A DNA stretch of 5,182 nt, from assembly GCA_003157895.1 (NCBI GenBank), contig PMKW01000108.1, positions 3,304 through 8,485 of the forward strand, in the 5' to 3' direction. Below, piece after piece: positions 1 to 5,182 of the stretch. The notes below the pieces were generated by a model. The model ran no database searches. It was not told the origin of the DNA and saw only the letters and a program-made list of their open reading frames with translations. A program made the position numbers and the translations under genes. The first letter of the stretch is position 1. Every line of letters starts with the position of its first letter. The stretch is from Methanoregula sp. Lineage in GTDB: Archaea > Halobacteriota > Methanomicrobia > Methanomicrobiales > Methanospirillaceae.

Positions 1-64
1 CATCGATGCCCGGCAGAGCCTGTATGGCCTGAACCTGCCAACGAGGGAGGTGGTAGCTGTATGA
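1..64 (+). CDS. C-terminal end of an unrecognised protein (5' end outside window)
   Basis: Reading from base 2 gives about 20 codons ending IDARQSLYGLNLPTREVVAV and a TGA at 62-64. Codon choice (CTG, GTG, GGC, AAC) resembles the clear genes further right, and the other two forward frames are less protein-like. The fragment is too short to assign a family or function. Its stop overlaps the ATG of a very short ORF in the ATGA arrangement common in archaeal operons. It could be a chance open frame. Confidence 0.4.
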   Translation, partial: IDARQSLYGLNLPTREVVAV

Positions 65-120
65 TGCAGCCCCCGATGCGACCTGCAAGCACGGAAATCC
101 CCTCTATCCGGATGCGGTAG
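61..120 (+). CDS. Possible 19-codon ORF with strong Shine-Dalgarno, coupled to the upstream stop
   Basis: A near-perfect archaeal Shine-Dalgarno, GGAGGTG at 46-52, lies 8 bases before tandem ATGs at 61 and 64. The first ATG overlaps the preceding TGA (ATGA). The frame encodes a proline- and methionine-rich peptide beginning MMQPPMRP and stops at TAG 118-120. It could be a leader peptide, the remnant of a gene start, or chance: the same GGAGGTG is also read as Glu-Val codons of the upstream frame. No family is recognised. Confidence 0.2.
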   Translation: MMQPPMRPASTEIPSIRMR

Positions 121-426
121 TAATACCGAGTATCCTCGCCTCATCTCTTTTATTCAAATTCAATCCCAGAAATCCGCTTGTTCCTGTCTTTTCTTACCCG
201 TTCATCCTTAAAAGATTGTGGCAACGACTCCATTGGTTGTGTATGGCCAGGGAGCATGGAGAGAAAACACGGGAGATTGTTGGAGGGGGGAGTCAGAACC
301 CTGATCTTGGAAAATTCCTGCCCGGAGTAATACTATCTTATCCATCATGCCGTTTTGGGAAACAGCTTTTTAAAAGAGAATTTTTTATATATGCGGCATC
401 CTTTGCCGAAAAGGGCATTATTATTG
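121..426. other. Gene-poor stretch
   Basis: No convincing gene is visible. Pyrimidine-rich runs at about 147-158 and 187-199 could stop transcription of the upstream gene, as archaeal terminators are often simple T-rich tracts. An AT-rich run, TTTTTTATATATG at 381-393, could be a promoter element but lies far from the next start codon. Open frames here start at TTG or run antisense and have no protein-like character. Confidence 0.4.
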
Positions 427-432
427 TATAAA
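427..432 (+). promoter_or_regulatory. Candidate TATA box for the 96-residue ORF
   Basis: TATAAA lies 47 bases before the ATG at 474. Archaeal transcription usually starts about 25 bases downstream of the TATA box, which would leave a leader of about 20 bases. The same TATA-to-ATG distance is seen ahead of SepCysS. Assigned from motif and spacing only. Confidence 0.4.
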
Positions 433-473
433 CCGGTAAACCCGGCATCACATCTCAGAAAAATTACCGGATC

Positions 474-764
474 ATGAACGAAACTGGCAGAGAATTCAGG
501 AATACCAAGAGCTATCGCATCTGGATTGATAAAACCGGGACGGGCCATATCAGGATAGTAAAACGGATCAACTTCAGCACGTTCATCTCGCTCTGCCGGG
601 AAACCTACCTTGCCCTTGACAGACCGCCGGGATTTAATCCGAGGGTTATCGTCTACGTACCCCGTTCCCTCTATGATGTAATGTCGGAAAATGTCCGGGA
701 ATTCATCACCTTCTGCCGATCCTGCACGGATGCGGTGTTCGAACTGAATGTGATCGGGGAATGA
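474..764 (+). CDS. Hypothetical protein, 96 residues
   Basis: The product is a small, soluble-looking, basic protein of 96 residues that I do not recognise. It has an aromatic/basic N-terminal half (YRIWIDKTGTGHIRIVKR, residues 14-31), then a region predicted to alternate strand and helix (RVIVYVPRSLYDVM), and a CRSC motif at residues 81-84 near the C-terminus. That lone CxxC could bind a metal or be redox active, but no second pair is present. There is no signal peptide or membrane segment. Upstream of the ATG only a weak GGAT is seen, but a TATA box sits 47 bases away. A hairpin begins at the base after the stop, suggesting a single-gene unit. Codon use (ATC, CGG, CTC) fits the host, so I favour a real gene. 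Confidence 0.55.
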   Translation: MNETGREFRNTKSYRIWIDKTGTGHIRIVKRINFSTFISLCRETYLALDRPPGFNPRVIVYVPRSLYDVMSENVREFITFCRSCTDAVFELNVIGE

Positions 765-809
765 TTGCCGTTACCACCGGACCCGGGATATCCGGAGCGA
801 TTGCGGCAA
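765..809 (+). terminator. Hairpin abutting the stop codon, probable terminator
   Basis: The base after TGA starts TTGCCG (765-770), which pairs with CGGCAA (804-809). Inside, CCGGA (777-781) pairs with TCCGG (791-795). There is no T-run behind it, so it may instead be a 3' stabilising structure. It separates the hypothetical gene from the tRNA promoter at 830. Confidence 0.35.
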
Positions 810-829
810 AACCTGCCCGCAAATTATCC

Positions 830-837
830 TATAAATA
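830..837 (+). promoter_or_regulatory. TATA box of the first tRNA-Cys unit
   Basis: TATAAATAAT (830-839) is a strong archaeal TATA box in an AT-rich context. A start about 25-30 bases downstream falls at about 858-864, where the leader hairpin begins, 107 bases ahead of the tRNA. The identical decamer lies ahead of the second tRNA-Cys. A closer AT-rich run at 921-931 (TTGAATAATTA) is too near the tRNA 5' end to be its TATA box. Confidence 0.55.
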
Positions 838-858
838 ATTTACACAGGAATGGTTGTA

Positions 859-904
859 GGTGAAGTCACTCCCGGGGGTGCCCCGGTGATGACGACAATT
901 CACC
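859..904 (+). other. Long hairpin in the tRNA-Cys 5' leader
   Basis: GGTGAA (859-864) pairs with TTCACC (899-904). Inside, TCAC (866-869) pairs with GTGA (886-889), and CGGGG (873-877) pairs with CCCCG (881-885) around a GTG loop. The hairpin would form at the very 5' end of the transcript predicted from the TATA box at 830. It may protect the precursor, guide processing, or bind a regulator; none of these is shown by the sequence. Confidence 0.4.
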
Positions 905-936
905 GTTATGGAACCTCCCCTTGAATAATTATCCCT

Positions 937-1008
937 GCCAAGGTGGCGGAGTGGCCACGCGGCTGACTGCAGATCAGCTACATCCCGGTTCAAATCCGGG
1001 CCTTGGCT
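937..1008 (+). tRNA. tRNA-Cys (anticodon GCA), copy 1
   Basis: A complete 72-base cloverleaf can be drawn. The acceptor arms are GCCAAGG (937-943) and CCTTGGC (1001-1007), with discriminator U at 1008. The anticodon stem is GCTGA/TCAGC with loop CTGCAGA, giving anticodon GCA for cysteine. The T stem is CCCGG/CCGGG with loop TTCAAAT. The D stem has a G-A opposition at its inner pair. No intron is present and CCA is not encoded. G37 follows the anticodon; SepRS, the phosphoseryl-tRNA synthetase of methanogens, is known to read the GCA anticodon and m1G37. Only three T residues (1008-1010) follow, so transcription may continue into the structured spacer. Copy 2 differs only at T-loop position 57 (A here, G there). 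Confidence 0.97.
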
Positions 1009-1182
1009 TTCTGAGGGGTTTATAAGAACCCCGAAGATGAGAAGAACTGCGCAGCAGTTCTTCGAACCCCAGAAAGGTGTACTAACACGACGAAGTTCGG
1101 CTTACACCTCACTTCTTATCGTCGATGTTATTACGAACATCTTCGACATCGACAACGACAAGAAGTGCGAAGAACTTCTTCG
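1009..1182 (+). ncRNA. Candidate structured RNA: array of abutting helices behind tRNA-Cys
   Basis: Helices follow one another with no free bases between them. Helix 1: 1009-1020 (TTCT, GA bulge, GGGGTT) with AACCCCAGAA at 1065-1074. It encloses helix 2: GAAGAACTGC (1041-1050) with GCAGTTCTTC (1054-1063), loop GCA. Helix 3: AGGTGTA (1075-1081) with TACACCT (1103-1109). Helix 4: CACTTCTT (1110-1117) with AAGAAGTG (1160-1167), containing GTCGATGT (1121-1128) with ACATCGAC (1146-1153). Helix 5: CGAAGAA (1168-1174) with TTCTTCG (1176-1182). A local alternative exists for helix 1: GGGGTT (1015-1020) with AACCCC (1027-1032). The array starts at the base after the tRNA and ends 56 bases before the radical SAM start codon. 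It could be a tRNA-linked non-coding RNA, a leader controlling the enzyme gene, or a terminator complex. I recognise no known family. Confidence 0.5.
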
Positions 1183-1238
1183 AACTCTGATGCATGAATA
1201 CCAAGGGAAAACCCCCTCCTTTCCATGAGAGTGATTCC

Positions 1239-2234
1239 ATGGACCGTGGCCTGACTGCAGAAACAAAAGCGCTCCTGATCAGTATCGGCAGTGCGGACAT
1301 TGATCCGAGCCTCCTGCCCGCTGGTTTCAAGACGACGGCGACCGCCGGACCGGGTGCCGGGGGAACCTCCTTTTTCATCTGTTCGGGCGACCACAGGGTC
1401 CGTCTTTCCATAAAACCGGAATCCTCCCTCAGGGTAATTCCCTGGAAGGAAGGGGTTGCCGTGCAGAAAGAAGGGCGGATACTTGCCTACGGGACCCTCG
1501 AGCTGCCCCTCTGCCACTGCCCTGAACAGGCATACATCACCGTAAGCGAGCGGTGTATCTTTGACTGCAAATTCTGTCCGGTGCCAAAGCTGAACGGACA
1601 TGTGAAAACGATAAATGAGATTACTGCCCTTGTTGAATCTGCACAGGCAAGGGGCAATGTCCGGGCTATCTCCCTGACCAGCGGGGTTGCAGAGTCTCCT
1701 GAAAAGGAAGCACAGTATATGACAGAAATCGTACGGCACCTTGCACCACGGTTTGCCCTTCCCATCGGTGTTTCGATCTATCCAACAGCAACATCAACAG
1801 AAGATCTTCATGCTGCCGGTGCTGTTGAGATCAAGTATAATGTGGAGACCATGGATCGGGCGATCTTTAAAAAGGTATGTCCCGGGCTCTCGCTGGATAA
1901 TATTCTCTCTGAACTGGAAAATGCAGTCAGCATATTCGGGAAAAACCGGGTCTCCTCCAATTTTATCATTGGTCTTGGCGAGACCGACGAATGTGTACAG
2001 GACGGGATCGAAAGACTTGCCAGCATGGGCGTCATCCCCAATATACGACCGATCTCGCCGCACCCCTTAAGAAAAGGCGAGACCTTTGTAGAACGACCGA
2101 CAGCATACCGCCTTATGCTCCTTGCCCGTATCAACAAATCCGCACTTGAACGCCATGGGCTTGATGTCCGGATTGCCCGGACCATGTGTCTTCCCTGCAC
2201 CGGCTGTGATCTTACCCCCCAGCGCGATCTTTAA
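1239..2234 (+). CDS. Radical SAM enzyme (BioB/lipoyl-synthase-like barrel), specific function unknown
   Basis: The 331-residue product carries the radical SAM cluster motif CxxxCxxC (C106, C110, C113: CIFDCKFC), whose cysteines hold a [4Fe-4S] cluster that cleaves S-adenosylmethionine. Further barrel features are TSG (147-149) at the GGE-like position, an NVETMD segment, and GLGETDE from residue 245, a signature shared with biotin and lipoyl synthases. Two extra groups stand out: CHC (C92, C94) just before the barrel and CLPCTGC (C317, C320, C323) at the C-terminus, which could hold a second cluster. The substrate is unknown; a lipoate, cofactor or tRNA-modifying role would each be speculation. 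I chose ATG 1239 because GAGAGTGA (1227-1234) resembles a Shine-Dalgarno and the 15 codons gained from ATG 1194 look random and lack a binding site. It follows tRNA-Cys copy 1 by 230 bases and ends in a terminator. Confidence 0.88.
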   Translation: MDRGLTAETKALLISIGSADIDPSLLPAGFKTTATAGPGAGGTSFFICSGDHRVRLSIKPESSLRVIPWKEGVAVQKEGRILAYGTLELPLCHCPEQAYITVSERCIFDCKFCPVPKLNGHVKTINEITALVESAQARGNVRAISLTSGVAESPEKEAQYMTEIVRHLAPRFALPIGVSIYPTATSTEDLHAAGAVEIKYNVETMDRAIFKKVCPGLSLDNILSELENAVSIFGKNRVSSNFIIGLGETDECVQDGIERLASMGVIPNIRPISPHPLRKGETFVERPTAYRLMLLARINKSALERHGLDVRIARTMCLPCTGCDLTPQRDL

Positions 2235-2235
2235 G

Positions 2236-2260
2236 GGGAAACACTTCCGTTCCCTCTTTT
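2236..2260 (+). terminator. Intrinsic-type terminator of the radical SAM gene
   Basis: GGGAA (2236-2240) pairs with TTCCC (2250-2254), followed at once by TCTTTT (2255-2260). It begins two bases after the TAA stop. A hairpin plus T-rich tract in this position suggests transcription of the radical SAM unit ends here. Confidence 0.5.
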
Positions 2261-2302
2261 CCGTTCTACATCCCGGGAAAAACAAGTTAGTACTTCTGTA
2301 TC

Positions 2303-2379
2303 GAACCTACGGCCTTTGGGGGAGGCCTCGTTCCGGGACCGAATACTTTTGGGAGATCGATCTTCGGTAACACCCCCAA
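2303..2379 (+). ncRNA. Candidate pseudoknotted RNA element
   Basis: GAAC (2303-2306) pairs with GTTC (2330-2333), and GGCCT (2311-2315) with AGGCC (2323-2327). The entire 7-base loop of that hairpin, TTGGGGG (2316-2322), is complementary to CCCCCAA (2373-2379), so an H-type pseudoknot is possible. Between them ACCGAA (2338-2343) pairs with TTCGGT (2363-2368). The element lies in the intergenic space after the radical SAM terminator and about 105 bases ahead of a small membrane protein gene. It could be a 5' regulatory RNA or an independent small RNA. No known riboswitch class is recognised, and no clear TATA box precedes it. Confidence 0.35.
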
Positions 2380-2456
2380 ATCTGTGCTTTTCTGATAACA
2401 GGGAGCAATTCTTGTCGGTATTGAGGGATTGAAATCAATTACTATCCAATAGTGAC

Positions 2457-2474
2457 TGTTCACGTTCGTGAACA
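2457..2474 (+). promoter_or_regulatory. Perfect dyad, probable operator
   Basis: The 18-base sequence TGTTCACGTTCGTGAACA has 8-base arms around TT. Its core TTCAC-N4-GTGAA recurs at 3137-3150 in the start region of the second tRNA-Cys/SepCysS unit. It ends 11 bases before the ATG at 2486, a position suited to a repressor. The regulator is not in this window and I do not match the motif to a known archaeal operator. The sequence could also form an RNA hairpin. Confidence 0.5.
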
Positions 2475-2485
2475 AGATATACCGT

Positions 2486-2791
2486 ATGAAAACACAACGA
2501 AAAGACCTCGCAGCCTTCACGATCATCATCGGGGTACTCTCCCTGGTCCTGACCGCATCTGCTCTTGCCGAGAAGGCACACGGGGAACACCTGCCGGAAC
2601 GAAACAGCCGGAGCACTGCGGAGGCAATCATAACTTCGGGCTTCCCTGTTGGAATTCTCATCCTTTTATCCGCTGTTTCAGGTTTCGTCACTAACCAGAA
2701 CAGATACAGAAAAAAATCCGGTAGTATGTCACCCGGGCAGTCCTGTTGTACGGCCGGAAATACCGTTTTTGCCATGCAATGGCCTATGTGA
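2486..2791 (+). CDS. Small predicted membrane or secreted protein, 101 residues
   Basis: From ATG 2486 the product starts MKTQRKD, a basic N-terminus, then a hydrophobic stretch at residues 8-28 ending in ALA, typical of a signal peptide or signal anchor. A short polar stretch rich in His, Glu and Arg follows (29-45), then a second hydrophobic segment at 52-70 and a basic NQNRYRKK tail that would face the cytoplasm. The last 24 residues have less typical codons and two adjacent cysteines (C87, C88), so the true end may have been altered by a frameshift. A GTG at 2468 would add six residues but lies inside the dyad. No Shine-Dalgarno is seen before either start. No family or function is recognised. 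Confidence 0.45.
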   Translation: MKTQRKDLAAFTIIIGVLSLVLTASALAEKAHGEHLPERNSRSTAEAIITSGFPVGILILLSAVSGFVTNQNRYRKKSGSMSPGQSCCTAGNTVFAMQWPM

Positions 2792-3100
2792 CTGCAGTCC
2801 TTACGGGCTCCGGGAGACTCCTGATCCTGAACAGGTATCGGACTTTGGGGGCTCATCCGCTTACCAACCCACTGCATCCGGATTGCAGGATTCCTGTGCA
2901 TCCGAACCACAGCAGAGCGAAATCCCATCATGCCTTACGGATGCACACCTCATTTTTTTTAGTGCGGGACAAAGAACCCTTATTACTGATAGGAATAGTA
3001 TCCGCGCGTATATTATCCCCATGGTTCATACTAATTCCGGGAAAAATCACGGATTTCCGACGGAGAACGTGATCAGGAAAATCCTGCCGAAGTCCGAACG
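2792..3100. other. Intergenic stretch, no convincing gene
   Basis: Open frames crossing this stretch begin at TTG or lie antisense and show no domain-like sequence. It contains a hairpin with a T-run (2896-2960) and an AT-rich TATATTAT at about 3011-3018 that could be a promoter element with no obvious gene behind it. Base composition is uneven, consistent with decayed coding sequence, but no former gene can be named. Confidence 0.4.
2896..2960 (+). terminator. Inverted repeat followed by an eight-T run
   Basis: GTGCATCCG (2896-2904) pairs perfectly with CGGATGCAC (2938-2946). A run of eight T (2953-2960) follows within seven bases. T-runs alone can end archaeal transcription, so this is a plausible stop for the small membrane protein gene about 105 bases upstream. 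The 33-base loop is long for a classic terminator. Confidence 0.4.
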
Positions 3101-3108
3101 TATAAATA
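3101..3108 (+). promoter_or_regulatory. TATA box of the second tRNA-Cys unit
   Basis: TATAAATAAT (3101-3110) is identical to the decamer at 830-839 before tRNA-Cys copy 1. A start about 25-30 bases downstream would fall at about 3130, next to the dyad at 3134-3153 and about 97 bases before the tRNA. No better TATA box lies closer to the tRNA. Confidence 0.55.
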
Positions 3109-3133
3109 ATCACAATTGTTATTTAATATGGTA

Positions 3134-3153
3134 AGATTCACAATCGTGAATCT
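3134..3153 (+). promoter_or_regulatory. Perfect dyad at the predicted transcription start
   Basis: AGATTCAC (3134-3141) and GTGAATCT (3146-3153) are perfect inverted arms around AATC. The core TTCAC-N4-GTGAA matches the dyad at 2457-2474. As DNA it sits where a repressor would block initiation; as RNA it would be a 5' hairpin. A second hairpin, AGGTTC (3159-3164) with GAACCT (3169-3174), follows closely. Confidence 0.5.
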
Positions 3154-3226
3154 CCGAGAGGTTCATCAGAACCTTGAGGAAGAGAAGGAAGGCGGAGCCG
3201 ACCTTAGAAAAAAAAGATAAAAGATT

Positions 3227-3298
3227 GCCAAGGTGGCGGAGTGGCCACGCGGCTGACTGCAGATCAGCTACATCCCGGTTCGAATCCGGGCCTTGGCT
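3227..3298 (+). tRNA. tRNA-Cys (anticodon GCA), copy 2
   Basis: The cloverleaf is the same as in copy 1: acceptor GCCAAGG (3227-3233) with CCTTGGC (3291-3297), discriminator U 3298, anticodon GCA, G37, and no encoded CCA. The only difference in 72 bases is G at 3282 in the T loop, where copy 1 has A at 992. It lies 134 bases upstream of SepCysS, the enzyme that acts on phosphoseryl-tRNA-Cys. A hairpin rather than a T-run follows, so read-through into the SepCysS gene is possible. Confidence 0.97.
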
Positions 3299-3304
3299 CT
3301 TGGA

Positions 3305-3416
3305 GAGGTGTCTCAACACCTCGACAATGTCAGAACCACAAGTAAGAGAAGAAACAGATTGTGCTTCTCCGGCAGTGGAAAAAGTATATGAGAAGTGCCC
3401 TGCATTTCTCTGCATA
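3305..3416 (+). other. Hairpins between tRNA-Cys copy 2 and SepCysS
   Basis: GAGGTGT (3305-3311) pairs perfectly with ACACCTC (3316-3322) around CTCA, seven bases after the tRNA. CCAC (3336-3339) pairs with GTGG (3375-3378), enclosing GAGAAG (3346-3351) with CTTCTC (3364-3369). TATGAGAA (3387-3394) can pair with TTCT and CATA (3406-3409, 3413-3416) with a CTG bulge, ending just before the ribosome binding site. The first hairpin may end tRNA transcription; the last could affect translation of SepCysS. No T-tract is present. Confidence 0.35.
3384..3390 (+). promoter_or_regulatory. Possible SepCysS-specific TATA box
   Basis: GTATATG at 3384-3390 is preceded by a purine-rich GGAAAAA (3377-3383) resembling the archaeal B recognition element. 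A start about 25 bases downstream would leave a leader of about 20 bases carrying the Shine-Dalgarno. SepCysS could therefore be transcribed alone as well as with the tRNA. Confidence 0.3.
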
Positions 3417-3432
3417 GGGTGAGAGGAAAATC

Positions 3433-5182
<1,750 letters not shown>

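Noticed and set aside
216..431. 71-codon ORF from a TTG start
   Set aside because: It has a weak start codon, no binding site, atypical composition, and ends in an AT-rich promoter-like region.
886..892. GTGATGA matching the C box of archaeal C/D guide RNAs
   Set aside because: No D or D' box (CTGA) lies at suitable distance; the bases are explained by the leader hairpin.
1037..1228. 63-codon forward ORF between tRNA-Cys and the radical SAM gene
   Set aside because: It has no ribosome binding site and is made almost entirely of inverted-repeat arms (1041-1182), so RNA structure explains its sequence better than coding does.
1194..1238. Earlier ATG for the radical SAM gene
   Set aside because: The 15 added residues look random and there is no binding site, while ATG 1239 has GAGAGTGA upstream.
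2287..2931. Long antisense open frame of 214 codons
   Set aside because: It is rich in Arg, Pro and scattered Met, has no domain-like pattern, and overlaps the terminator-side spacer, pseudoknot, dyad and small membrane protein on the other strand. It looks like a shadow in GC-rich DNA.
2649..3134. 161-codon and 108-codon forward frames from TTG starts
   Set aside because: They overlap the small membrane protein and run through a hairpin with an eight-T run and the tRNA promoter; no protein features are visible.
937..3298. Integrated mobile element bounded by tRNA-Cys direct repeats
   Set aside because: Two whole tRNA copies would fit, but no integrase, transposase or terminal repeats are visible between them, so it is kept only as a hypothesis in the findings.

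Overview
The window looks like a piece of a methanogenic archaeal chromosome, most likely Methanomicrobiales (Methanoregula-like). Three things point there: a Sep-tRNA:Cys-tRNA synthase (SepCysS), which is nearly confined to methanogens and relatives; archaeal TATA-type promoters (TATAAATAAT twice); and GGTGA/AGGA-type ribosome binding sites with GC-rich third codon positions. The order is inferred from the look of the proteins, not from a search.

Layout. Bases 1-64 hold the end of an unrecognised gene, overlapped ATGA-style by a 19-codon ORF. After a gene-poor stretch comes a 96-residue hypothetical protein (474-764) with a hairpin directly behind its stop. A TATA box at 830 and a hairpin leader precede tRNA-Cys(GCA) copy 1 (937-1008). 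From the base after the tRNA to 1182 the sequence is almost entirely inverted repeats packed end to end, which suggests a structured RNA. A radical SAM enzyme follows (1239-2234) with its own hairpin plus T-tract terminator. Bases 2303-2379 can fold as a pseudoknot. A perfect dyad (2457-2474) sits just before a small predicted membrane protein (2486-2791). A second TATAAATAAT (3101), a related dyad (3134-3153) and a second leader precede tRNA-Cys copy 2 (3227-3298), which differs from copy 1 by one base. Then come SepCysS (3433-4797) and the start of an O-acetylhomoserine sulfhydrylase (metY), which runs off the end.

How it fits together. The right half is a cysteine/sulfur cluster: tRNA-Cys is the substrate carrier, SepCysS converts phosphoseryl-tRNA-Cys to cysteinyl-tRNA-Cys, and MetY-type enzymes assimilate sulfide into homocysteine. 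The left half repeats the plan (TATA box, about 100-base structured leader, tRNA-Cys, structured spacer, enzyme with Fe-S cysteines) with a radical SAM enzyme in place of SepCysS. The most unusual material is non-coding: the helix array behind tRNA-Cys copy 1, the pseudoknot candidate, and the shared dyad TTCAC-N4-GTGAA. All RNA folds were found by eye; no energies or covariation were computed.
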